Translations under genes and position numbers: made by a program
Shown here: piece by piece, positions 1 through 6,303 of the stretch
How the letters are laid out: each line of letters begins with the position of its first letter
Numbering within the stretch: the stretch's first letter is position 1
The notes under the pieces: model-generated
The model's database searches: none
What the model was told of the DNA's origin: nothing
What the model saw: only the letters and a program-made list of their open reading frames with translations
Assembly (NCBI GenBank): GCA_011192055.1
Contig: DUES01000058.1
Location: 1-11,882, forward strand
Direction of reading: 5' to 3'
DNA length: 11,882 bases
From: Dehalococcoidia bacterium
Lineage (GTDB): Bacteria > Chloroflexota > Dehalococcoidia > Dehalococcoidales > Fen-1064

Positions 1-584
1 GGGCAAGCGATACCGCCGCAATGATTCTTGATAACTGCCGCATCCCCTACGAGAATATCCTGGGCAGCCCTGAAGTCAGGAAACTGGACTCGGGCCAGAC
101 GGCAGGTTTCAGACGGGCAATGGCTACCTTTGATGTCACACGGCCTATCATTGCCGCCATGGCGCTGGGAGTAGGACGTGCCGCTCTTGATTTCGTCAAG
201 GAGGCACTGGAGAAAGAAGGCATTGTTTTCCGTTACGGGGCTCCGCGTCACAAGCTTACGGCCATTGAGCGTGATATCATGGATATGGAAGCCGGATACA
301 AGGCTGCGCACATGCTGATGCTGCGTGCGGTGTGGCAGATGAGTCAGCTCCAGCCCAATAGCCTGGAAGCCTCCATGGCCAAGGCAAAGGCCGGGCTTGT
401 TGTCACCCGGATAACTCAAAAAGCGGTTGAGATAATGGGGCCGCTGGGGTATTCCCGCAAGTACCTATTGGAGAAGTGGATGCGTGACGGCAAGATAAAC
501 GATATCTTTGAAGGTACCGGGCAGATTAACATGCTGATTGTCGCACGCAGGATACTGGACTACAACCGCGAACAGTTGAAGTAA
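1..584 (+). CDS. Acyl-CoA dehydrogenase, C-terminal part (5' end outside window)
   Basis: This is the last 194 residues of a flavin-dependent acyl-CoA dehydrogenase, which makes the alpha,beta double bond in an acyl-CoA. The frame is open from base 3 (ASDTAAM...), so the ATG at 21 is internal and the true start lies upstream. The visible part covers the end of the beta domain (DNCRIPYENILG, matching the family's F-D-x-V-x-V-P-x-x-N-x-L-G) and the C-terminal helical domain (RPIIAAMALGVGRAALD; GPLGYSRKYLLEKWMRD). The closing motif DIFEGTGQINMLIVARRIL corresponds to the family YEGTxQIQ motif. Its Glu, codon 510-512, aligns with the catalytic base of medium-chain enzymes. Substrate cannot be told from this part; a CaiA-like crotonobetainyl-CoA reductase role is possible given the neighbouring betaine-type transporter, but unproven. 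A decayed copy of this 3' end lies at 2024-2097. Confidence 0.93.
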   Translation, partial: ASDTAAMILDNCRIPYENILGSPEVRKLDSGQTAGFRRAMATFDVTRPIIAAMALGVGRAALDFVKEALEKEGIVFRYGAPRHKLTAIERDIMDMEAGYKAAHMLMLRAVWQMSQLQPNSLEASMAKAKAGLVVTRITQKAVEIMGPLGYSRKYLLEKWMRDGKINDIFEGTGQINMLIVARRILDYNREQLK

Positions 585-619
585 AGGTTCCAACATCCCA
601 GGGAAGAAGTTAAAGAGAA

Positions 620-654
620 TTGCCCCCTGCCGGATATATCCGTGCAGGGGGCAA
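620..654. terminator. Strong hairpin between convergent genes, probable bidirectional terminator
   Basis: An 11-bp perfect inverted repeat (TTGCCCCCTGC at 620-630, GCAGGGGGCAA at 644-654) encloses a second small stem (CGGA/TCCG). It lies between the dehydrogenase stop (584) and the stop of the leftward binding-protein gene (705). The minus-strand exit is moderately T-rich and the plus-strand exit is not, so termination is best supported for the leftward operon. A diverged copy sits at 2131-2165. Confidence 0.7.
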
Positions 655-704
655 CATCATTACGTTCAAGTATATTCTTTTGTTTGCCGACGGTCTGCCG
701 ATAC

Positions 705-1751
705 CTAGGGTACCGGGTCGTAGTCGTCCAGGGCGGTCTTGATCTTGTTGTAGGCGTCGGTTGTGACCCAGGACTTCCAGTGGCTGTCATATTCTCGCAG
801 CCACCAGACGGCCATAGCTTCCCATTCGTTTATCTCATGCTCCATCTGGAAGGCCAGTGTCTTGTTGCAGCGGTCCAAACCAACGTTAAATTTCTCGAGC
901 ATGGCAACCACATCGGGCGCGTCATCTCTCACACTCTTGTAGATGTTGATGGCCATAGGTACACTCTCGTAGGCACATGCTTCGGTCAGGTTTGGTAATT
1001 CGAAGTCATTTGACCTTTCGGCGACTTTAGCCCAGACATCAGCATCGTACTCAGGCTCTTCAAGGACATACCAGTCGTACATACCCATCAGGTCGGTGGG
1101 CGCCCAGTAGTAACCGAAAACCGGTTCGTGTTTTATCTGCGGTCCGGCCATTGCTGCTGCTTCAGCTCCGGCAGTACCCGGGCTTATGATTTCATAGTAC
1201 TCATCCAGTCCGTAGGCCTCAAACTTTACACGATTGAGTCTTTCGCAGGCCCAACCAACCTTGCAATTGATAAACATCCCCTTGTCGGGGTTCTCGGGAT
1301 TGGGGAAGAGGTCGGCATGGTCTTTCATATCAAAAACTGTATCAATGCCGTATTCCTCATGTACCCATTGGGGTATACACCAGAACTGCGGGCCGCCCTC
1401 CAGCGAGTAGCCAAGTGCTTCAATGTTCCCCAGATCGAGCTGCTCCTGGTACCACTCGGGGTAGTTCTGATACCATTGTTCCATGTTGATGAGGACTTCA
1501 CCCTTGGGAAGTGTCAGCTTCATGACATCAGTGCTTATGGTGATTTCCTCGCACGGGTAATCGTAGCCTTCCTCAATGATGAACATGGCGATATTGTTGG
1601 AGAGCCACAGGGACCCCCATGAGCCATCGTAGAATGTCAGTGTGGGTTTCTCTTTCTCTTCGCCCGTACAGCCGGCAAACAGGGTGGCTGTCATCACCAT
1701 TACTACCAGCAGCATCAGCCACTTCTTCCACCGTGAACTTATTGAATGCAT
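705..1751 (-). CDS. Glycine betaine/proline-type ABC transporter substrate-binding lipoprotein (copy A)
   Basis: A 348-residue solute-binding protein of the OpuAC/ProX class, which captures a quaternary amine outside the membrane and delivers it to the ProW-type permease. Residues 10-27 are a hydrophobic signal ending LFAGC, so Cys28 is the predicted lipid anchor. Mature-domain marks are DGSWGSLWLSN (42-52), CIPQWVHEEYG (125-135), NCKVGWACE (162-170, like the family PGWGCE motif) and GYYWAPTDLM (213-222); the Trp residues are candidates for the aromatic cage. I chose the ATG at 1751 because AAAGGAGG lies just upstream and the paralogue starts at the same place. A GTG at 1829 would add 26 residues before the signal peptide and is less likely. 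It is the last gene of the operon, downstream of the copy B hairpin, so its expression may be lower or separately driven. Confidence 0.93.
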   Translation of the reverse strand: MHSISSRWKKWLMLLVVMVMTATLFAGCTGEEKEKPTLTFYDGSWGSLWLSNNIAMFIIEEGYDYPCEEITISTDVMKLTLPKGEVLINMEQWYQNYPEWYQEQLDLGNIEALGYSLEGGPQFWCIPQWVHEEYGIDTVFDMKDHADLFPNPENPDKGMFINCKVGWACERLNRVKFEAYGLDEYYEIISPGTAGAEAAAMAGPQIKHEPVFGYYWAPTDLMGMYDWYVLEEPEYDADVWAKVAERSNDFELPNLTEACAYESVPMAINIYKSVRDDAPDVVAMLEKFNVGLDRCNKTLAFQMEHEINEWEAMAVWWLREYDSHWKSWVTTDAYNKIKTALDDYDPVP

Positions 1752-1885
1752 ACTAATTTTCCTCCTTTTATGTGCTTGGTCTTCATCGGCGTCATCGTAG
1801 TTCAATTGGTGAAACGCGTTACGTATCACTTATGTACTACCACCTCCTTCCGTAGTTGGTTACTTTCCCTACGCAGATTATCATG

Positions 1886-2014
1886 CTATGCAGCACATTT
1901 TGCTTCCGGTCTACCTGCAAATCACTGGGTGATTCACAGGGGAATTTCCGCTTCCAGGCTCCCAGCGCCAATCACTAAAACAACCATCTCCATTGCCATA
2001 GTTATTATATAGTT
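1886..2014 (-). pseudogene. Decayed 3' fragment of proW permease
   Basis: Read on the minus strand, this stretch gives NYIITMAMEMVVL-VIGAGSLEAEI, then PL-stop-IT-Q-stop-FAGRPEAKCAA-stop. The intact permease at 3406-3615 reads NQTIMMALAMVVL, IGAGGLGAEILLGIA, QGFASRPETKRAA-stop. Compared with the intact copy, the remnant has lost two codons after VVL and 25 codons between GIA and QGF, both in frame. Both internal stops are GGA (Gly) codons changed to TGA. Nothing of the first 290 or so residues of the permease is present. It is the right-hand end of copy A of the tandem duplication and cannot encode a transporter. Confidence 0.88.
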
Positions 2015-2023
2015 TCAGAATCG

Positions 2024-2097
2024 GGTATCAGACAGATTAACATGTTGATTGCCCCTCCTACCAGTTAAAGGACTGAAACCGGATACAGCTTAAATAG
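2024..2097 (+). pseudogene. Decayed 3' tail of the acyl-CoA dehydrogenase gene
   Basis: Bases 2024-2051 match 513-540 of the dehydrogenase at 24 of 28 positions, and all four differences are transitions. After a poorly matching stretch with a net shift of 2 nt, 2077-2097 reads NRIQLK-stop against the NREQLK-stop that ends the intact gene. The following hairpin lies at the same distance in both copies (82 nt from the end of the 28-nt match). There is no open gene here; it marks the left edge of duplication copy B. Confidence 0.82.
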
Positions 2098-2130
2098 AAA
2101 TTCCTGAACCAGAATATACGGAGAAGTATA

Positions 2131-2165
2131 CTGCCCTCTGCATAGACGTATCTAACAGGGGGCAG
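2131..2165. terminator. Hairpin downstream of binding protein copy B, probable terminator
   Basis: CTGCCCTCTG (2131-2140) pairs with CAGGGGGCAG (2156-2165): 10 bp with one G-U wobble and a 15-nt loop. It is the duplicated counterpart of the hairpin at 620-654 and lies 60 nt past the copy B stop codon in the leftward direction. On the plus strand it is followed by a short T run. If it works leftward it would reduce read-through into copy A. Confidence 0.6.
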
Positions 2166-2224
2166 ATTTTGCATACTAGCTTATTCTGGTATTTTTTCCT
2201 TCTGACTACCAGTAGTCGTCCATA

Positions 2225-3271
2225 CTATGGAACAGGGCCGTAGTCGTCCACGTATGCCTTTATTTTGGTATAGATGTCTGACGGTACAAAGCTCTTCCAG
2301 TGGCTGTCGTACTCCCTCATCCACCAGATAGCCACAGTTTCCCATTCGCCAATCTCGTTTTCACCCTGGTAGGCCAGGGCTCTGTTACACCGGTCCAGAC
2401 CCACGTTAAAATTCCTCAGCATGGTGACCACGTCGGGGGCTAAATCCAGCAAGTCCTTGTAAACGGAAATAGTCAGGGGCACGCTCTCGTAGGCGCACGC
2501 TTCGGTCAGTGACGGAAGGTCGGAGTTTTCCATCTTGGCTGCAATCTTTGCCCAGATGTCCGGATCAAATTCAGGTTCTTCCAGGATGTACCAGTCAAAC
2601 ATGCCCATCAGGTCGGTAGGTGCCCAGTAGTAGCCGAATACCGGCTCATTTTTCAACTGAGGACCTATCATGGCGGCCTTTTCCGCACCGGCCGTACCCG
2701 GGCTTATAATATTGTAATACTCATCCAGCCCATAGGCTTCGAACTTGAATATGTTAATCCTCTCGCAGTTCCAGCCGACCTTGCAGTTGATGAACATTCC
2801 CTTGGTGGAGTCCTCGGGGTCAGGGAAGAGTTCCCAGTGCTCCTTCATATCTTCCACGGTGTCAATACCGTACTGCTCGTGTACCCACTGGGGTATGCAC
2901 CAGAACTGAGGACCGCCCTCCAGCACTACACCTAGTTCCACCAGGGTCCCGTCCTTGATATGACCCTGATACCATTCGGGATTGTTCTGAGTCCACTGCT
3001 CCATATCTATGAGAAGATCGCCCTTAGGATGTGTTGCATTCATCACATCACTAGACACCGTGACTAATTCGCACGGGTAACCGTAGCCTTCCTCAATAAT
3101 AATCTTGGCTAAGGCATTGGAAAGCCAGAGAGAACCCCAGGAACCATCAAAGAGTGTAAGTGTAGGCTTTTCCTCTTCCTCACCCGCACAGCCAGCAAAC
3201 AGGCTGACTGTCATTATCATTGCTACCAGCAACATCAGCCACTTCGTCCACCGCGAGTTCATTGAACGCAT
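2225..3271 (-). CDS. Glycine betaine/proline-type ABC transporter substrate-binding lipoprotein (copy B)
   Basis: A 348-residue OpuAC/ProX-class binding lipoprotein that aligns with copy A over its full length without a gap (about 246 identical residues by hand count). The signal peptide spans residues 10-27 and ends LFAGC, so Cys28 is the lipid anchor. DGSWGSLWLSN, CIPQWVHEQYG, NCKVGWNCE and GYYWAPTDLM are conserved. The ATG at 3271 follows AAAGGAGG at the same spacing as in copy A; the ATG three codons in is the only near alternative. The gene lies 134 bp after the permease stop and is the binding protein in the canonical proV-proW-proX position. The copies differ most at residues 94-116 (for example Tyr94/Thr94 and Tyr97/Asn97) and 246-251. 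The first of these is near the expected ligand cleft, which suggests different ligand preference. Confidence 0.94.
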   Translation of the reverse strand: MRSMNSRWTKWLMLLVAMIMTVSLFAGCAGEEEEKPTLTLFDGSWGSLWLSNALAKIIIEEGYGYPCELVTVSSDVMNATHPKGDLLIDMEQWTQNNPEWYQGHIKDGTLVELGVVLEGGPQFWCIPQWVHEQYGIDTVEDMKEHWELFPDPEDSTKGMFINCKVGWNCERINIFKFEAYGLDEYYNIISPGTAGAEKAAMIGPQLKNEPVFGYYWAPTDLMGMFDWYILEEPEFDPDIWAKIAAKMENSDLPSLTEACAYESVPLTISVYKDLLDLAPDVVTMLRNFNVGLDRCNRALAYQGENEIGEWETVAIWWMREYDSHWKSFVPSDIYTKIKAYVDDYGPVP

Positions 3272-3405
3272 ACTAATTATCCTCCTTTTACGTATCTGGT
3301 TTTTATCGCGCTATCGAATTTCTACTAGTAAAACACGGTGAGTGTCACTTCTGTACTACCACCTCCTTCTTTGGTTGTGTTACTTTCTCTACGCATATTA
3401 TCATG

Positions 3406-4476
3406 CTATGCAGCACGTTTCGTTTCCGGTCTACTGGCAAATCCCTGGCTAATTCTGTCGAGCATGATAGCCATGAACACGATACTGACTCCTGCCACAA
3501 CACCCCGGCCAACCTCTACCCGGGCGATTCCCAGGAGGATTTCCGCACCCAGTCCGCCGGCACCAATCATGGAGGCAAGCACCACCATGGCCAGCGCCAT
3601 CATAATCGTCTGGTTCATACCTGCCAGGACTGTCGGCAGCGCCATGGGCATCTGTACCTTGGTGAGGAGTTGCCAGGCAGTCGTCCCGAATGACCTGGAC
3701 GCTTCCACTACCTGTGCATCAACCTGGCGTATCCCCAGGTTGGTGAGCCGGATAATGGGCGGTATGGCATAGATGCAGGTAGCCATGACCGCCGGTACGC
3801 TTCCGAGGCCGAAGAGCATCAGCGCCGGAATAAGATAGACAAAACTGGGCATGGTCTGCATCATGTCCAGGATGGGGCGTATTATCCTCTCGAGGTGGTC
3901 ACTCCGGGCGGCAAGGATTCCCAGGGGCAGTCCGAAGAGTATACAGATTGCGGTTGAAGTCAGCGTTATAGCCAGTGTCTCGGAACCCCGGTCAAGCATT
4001 CCCATAGTAGTCATTATCGCCAGGAATATCACCGCCATTACACCAATCTTGGCGCCAGCGGTGCGCCAGGCAAGGACTCCGGTTATCACGATGACTGACC
4101 ACCAGGGGAGCCAGAGGAAGAAGTCCTCCAGCGGTAACAGTACTCCACGCAAAACAATAATGTTTATCGCAGAGAAAAAGGCGTCTCCCTTGATGACTAC
4201 CCAGTCGACAATACTGTCAATGAACTTGATTACATCCCAGCCATACGACCAGTCCTTGGGGTAGTCAATGACGGCACCGGGGTCTTCTCCGGCAGGAACG
4301 GCCTGGTAAAGGAGTATCACTACCACCATCAGGATTGCGAAGCCTCCCAGGTAAATTCCAATCTTTACCGGAGTTGAAGGACTGAAACCGTTACCACTGC
4401 CAGTCAAACGCTGCCAGAAGGTCAGGGGTGTCGCTTCCGAAACTGTTGAGGCATCTTTCTCTATATCTTTTTGCAC
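3406..4476 (-). CDS. proW: Glycine betaine/proline-type ABC transporter permease (ProW/OpuAB family)
   Basis: A 356-residue inner-membrane permease that forms the translocation path of the uptake system. A hydrophilic N-terminal stretch of about 37 residues precedes a first membrane segment (about 38-58). An amphipathic stretch follows, then several more segments from about 122 to the C-terminus. The family core is clear: LTSTAICILFGLPLGILAAR, then DMMQTMPSFVYLIPALMLFG, then IPPIIRLTNLGIRQV, then VEASRSFGTTAWQLL (the EAA-type loop that contacts the ATPase) and MVVLASMIGAGGLG. The start is GTG at 4476, with AAGGAAGG about 13 nt upstream; the frame is closed by a stop 33 nt further up with no ATG between. 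It lies 78 bp after proV in the leftward operon. The last 210 bp were copied to 1886-2014, where they have decayed. Confidence 0.94.
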   Translation of the reverse strand: MQKDIEKDASTVSEATPLTFWQRLTGSGNGFSPSTPVKIGIYLGGFAILMVVVILLYQAVPAGEDPGAVIDYPKDWSYGWDVIKFIDSIVDWVVIKGDAFFSAINIIVLRGVLLPLEDFFLWLPWWSVIVITGVLAWRTAGAKIGVMAVIFLAIMTTMGMLDRGSETLAITLTSTAICILFGLPLGILAARSDHLERIIRPILDMMQTMPSFVYLIPALMLFGLGSVPAVMATCIYAIPPIIRLTNLGIRQVDAQVVEASRSFGTTAWQLLTKVQMPMALPTVLAGMNQTIMMALAMVVLASMIGAGGLGAEILLGIARVEVGRGVVAGVSIVFMAIMLDRISQGFASRPETKRAA

Positions 4477-4554
4477 TGGTTTTTCTATTCCTTCCTTACA
4501 AGCAGGCGTGAATTCACCTCACGCTGTAAAGTCAAGCATGGATTACGGGCATGG

Positions 4555-5775
4555 TCAATGGCCGTTGCCGTTGCCGTTACCATTTTCTACTCTCAGTGCC
4601 TGGATGAGAGCAGTAGTGGTTGCTATACCGAGGAGGTGACCTCTGTCATTTACCACTGCCAGAGGAGCATCCGAATCAGCTACTATCTGGAGACAGTCGT
4701 CCAGAGTGGCTGTTGGAGGAGCAGACGGATACTCCAGATTAAGTGCATCTCCACCCTTGGTAGCGCCACTCTCAAGAGCAGCCTGTGCATCCACCTGGGA
4801 GATTGTGCCAATTATTCGCCGGAAACCATTTATTACAAAACCTGTCACTGCTTCTTTATCCTGCATGATTTTCAAGATGTTTTCCAGGTCCTGCTCAGCA
4901 GTGACCACTACAGCAGGGCGTTCCATAATACTTCTGACAGGGATAATCTGTCCGCGGGGTACATCCTTAACAAACTCGCTGACATATTCGTCTATCGGGT
5001 TAGCCACAATTTGCTGGGGCGTGCCAATCTGGACTATTTCTCCGTCCTTCATGATAGCTATCCTGTCGCCAAGACGTAGTGCTTCCATGAGGTCATGAGT
5101 AATAAATACGACTGTCTGCCTTACTTCTGAACGGAGATTGATGAATTCATCCTGCATCTGACGGCGGATTAATGGGTCAAGGGCGCTGAATGGCTCGTCC
5201 ATCAGCAGTACGCTGGCACCTCCGGCCAGGGCGCGCGCCAGACCGACACGCTGCTGCATGCCGCCGCTTAACTCATCTATCCGGCTCTTTCTCCACTCGG
5301 ACAGTCCCACCTGCTCAAGCGCCTGAGATATTTTCTCTTCTTTAGTGTGTCCGTGCTCTCCCCGAATTTCAAGGCCAAATCCCACGTTGTCATGAACAGT
5401 GCGGTGGGGAAGCAGTCCGAAATACTGGAAGACCATGTTCATCTTATGCCGGCGGAGGTCTCTCAGCTCAGTTTTTTCCATCTGTGCTATATCCGCTCCG
5501 TCGATGTGTATTTCACCTTTGGTCGGTTCTATAAGGCGGTTCATACAGCGGATTAATGTAGACTTTCCGCTTCCGGATAAGCCCATCACCACGAATATCT
5601 CGCTCTCCTTTACATCGAATGAAACATCCTTGACGGCAATCACATGCCCGGTCTTCTCCAGCAGTTCCTGCTTGGAGACACTGGTTTTGGAATCATCATC
5701 GATCATCTGTGCAGCATTGGAACCGAAGATCTTCCAGATGTTCTTGCATGATATTATGACATTATTGTCAGACAT
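4555..5775 (-). CDS. proV: Glycine betaine/proline-type ABC transporter ATP-binding protein with C-terminal CBS domains (ProV/OpuAA family)
   Basis: A 406-residue ATPase that powers the uptake system from the cytoplasmic face. In order: Walker A GLSGSGKS (65-72), Q-loop Gln117 in VFQYFGLLPH, signature LSGGMQQ (169-175), Walker B VLLMDE (189-194) and His227 of the switch in FITHDLMEA. Residues from about 283 to 395 form two CBS-like units (RSIMERPAVVVTAEQDLENI; LDDCLQIVADSDAPLAVVND). In OpuA-type systems this tail senses ionic strength or binds cyclic di-AMP. The N-terminal insertion before VIAVKDVSF is normal for ProV. The ATG at 5775 is preceded by GGGAGGG. The tail ends NGNGNGNGH, encoded by a 6-nt tandem repeat. 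First gene of the leftward operon, with candidate promoters at 6016-6121. Confidence 0.95.
   Translation of the reverse strand: MSDNNVIISCKNIWKIFGSNAAQMIDDDSKTSVSKQELLEKTGHVIAVKDVSFDVKESEIFVVMGLSGSGKSTLIRCMNRLIEPTKGEIHIDGADIAQMEKTELRDLRRHKMNMVFQYFGLLPHRTVHDNVGFGLEIRGEHGHTKEEKISQALEQVGLSEWRKSRIDELSGGMQQRVGLARALAGGASVLLMDEPFSALDPLIRRQMQDEFINLRSEVRQTVVFITHDLMEALRLGDRIAIMKDGEIVQIGTPQQIVANPIDEYVSEFVKDVPRGQIIPVRSIMERPAVVVTAEQDLENILKIMQDKEAVTGFVINGFRRIIGTISQVDAQAALESGATKGGDALNLEYPSAPPTATLDDCLQIVADSDAPLAVVNDRGHLLGIATTTALIQALRVENGNGNGNGH
4560..4579 (-). repeat. Short 6-nt tandem repeat at the 3' end of proV
   Basis: The plus strand reads GCCGTT three times in a row, encoding alternating Gly-Asn at the very C-terminus of ProV. 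Such a run can change copy number by slippage. A gain or loss of units would only lengthen or shorten the Gly-Asn tail. Confidence 0.7.
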
Positions 5776-5939
5776 ATACCCTCCCGTGGAAATAAAACAG
5801 AAAACAGCGCGGTTAATCAGAAAGTGGATAATGATTGGAAGCGGTCACGGGGGTTATGAATAGGCGACACAAATAATCGAGCGGGATGAGAGAGAAACGG
5901 TGCTCAATCTATTCAGTTATTACACTCCGTCCTATTTAA

Positions 5940-6012
5940 CTAGACCTTACATCCCGTGAGCTTTTGTCGCCACCGTACGGATTTTACGTCCGCTGGTCCT
6001 CAAAAGGTCTAG
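5940..6012 (-). promoter_or_regulatory. Inverted-repeat-bounded, possibly structured leader of the proV operon
   Basis: CTAGACCTT (5940-5948) and AAGGTCTAG (6004-6012) are perfect 9-bp inverted repeats enclosing 55 bp. Read as leftward RNA, the interior offers further pairings: CGGA/UCCG, a bulged GUGGC with GCUCAC, and CUUUUG with CAAAAG. The last of these competes with the closing stem for the same CUU. Alternative exclusive pairings in a long 5' leader are what a riboswitch or attenuator would show. I do not recognise a known class: it lacks the landmarks I remember for the ydaO cyclic di-AMP, SAM or glycine switches. A DNA-level operator is an alternative. Confidence 0.4.
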
Positions 6013-6015
6013 GTA

Positions 6016-6044
6016 AGTTTAACAACATTGAGCCTGACTGTCAA
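6016..6044 (-). promoter_or_regulatory. Candidate sigma-70 promoter P1 for the proV operon
   Basis: On the minus strand, TTGACA (6044-6039), a 17-bp spacer, then TAAACT (6021-6016). The predicted start near 6009 falls inside the right arm of the inverted repeat, so a transcript from here would carry an incomplete closing stem. Confidence 0.5.
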
Positions 6045-6091
6045 AACGACTCAGACCCTATTTTGCATAGTGACTGATGTACTGACAGCGG

Positions 6092-6121
6092 TTTAGAACG
6101 GATTACAGGGTTGATTGTCAA
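6092..6121 (-). promoter_or_regulatory. Candidate sigma-70 promoter P2 for the proV operon
   Basis: On the minus strand, TTGACA (6121-6116), an 18-bp spacer, then TCTAAA (6097-6092). A transcript from about 6085 would include the whole inverted-repeat leader at 5940-6012. The -10 is weaker than that of P1. Confidence 0.35.
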
Positions 6122-6213
6122 TATCCTGCTATGTGAAAGGTCGTTATTACTGCTGTATTGAATTTGAGTGAGACTGAAATAGTATTAGTGCGTATTTCCA
6201 TGAACGAGAGAGG

Positions 6214-6242
6214 TTGACTGGTCATAAGGTATGCGTTAGGAT
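6214..6242 (+). promoter_or_regulatory. Candidate sigma-70 promoter for the thiolase gene
   Basis: TTGACT (6214-6219), a 17-bp spacer, then TAGGAT (6237-6242). The predicted start near 6249 gives a leader of about 55 nt to the GTG at 6304, which has AAGGAGG at 6287-6293. Confidence 0.45.
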
Positions 6243-6303
6243 AAGCCTGCATATGCTACCTGGCTGATGTAAATATGACTGTATACAAGGAGGTTCAGGA
6301 ATA

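Larger units (their letters stand above)
5776..6303. other. Divergent intergenic region between proV and the thiolase gene
   Basis: This 528-bp stretch holds no convincing gene on either strand. It contains two leftward sigma-70-like promoter candidates, a rightward promoter candidate, and an inverted repeat in what would be the proV leader; each is listed separately. The stretch 6122-6213 shows nothing I can name. Confidence 0.8.

Noticed and set aside
1752..1829. A 26-residue N-terminal extension of receptor copy A from GTG 1829.
   Set aside because: It would bury the lipoprotein signal peptide, and copy B cannot make it because of stops. The ATG at 1751 with AAAGGAGG is preferred.
2004..2009. 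TATAAT on the minus strand ahead of receptor copy A, possibly a promoter born at the duplication junction.
   Set aside because: No acceptable -35 at 16-18 bp, and the region descends from coding sequence. Not enough to call.
2008..2046. A 12-codon minus-strand reading frame from ATG at 2043 with an AGGAGG upstream.
   Set aside because: It spans the junction of two pseudogene fragments, is very short and has no counterpart elsewhere. Likely accidental.
2064..2081. 17 of 18 bases match the proW 5' region (4373-4390), suggesting the proW fossil also kept its beginning.
   Set aside because: The next bases do not continue the match, and the NRIQLK-stop reading with the conserved hairpin spacing fits a dehydrogenase tail better. 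Treated as chance overlap.
4471..5098. Long open frames on the plus strand opposite proV and proW, including one of about 200 residues.
   Set aside because: Low-complexity, Ser/Cys/Arg-rich translations opposite clear conserved genes; typical antisense shadows.
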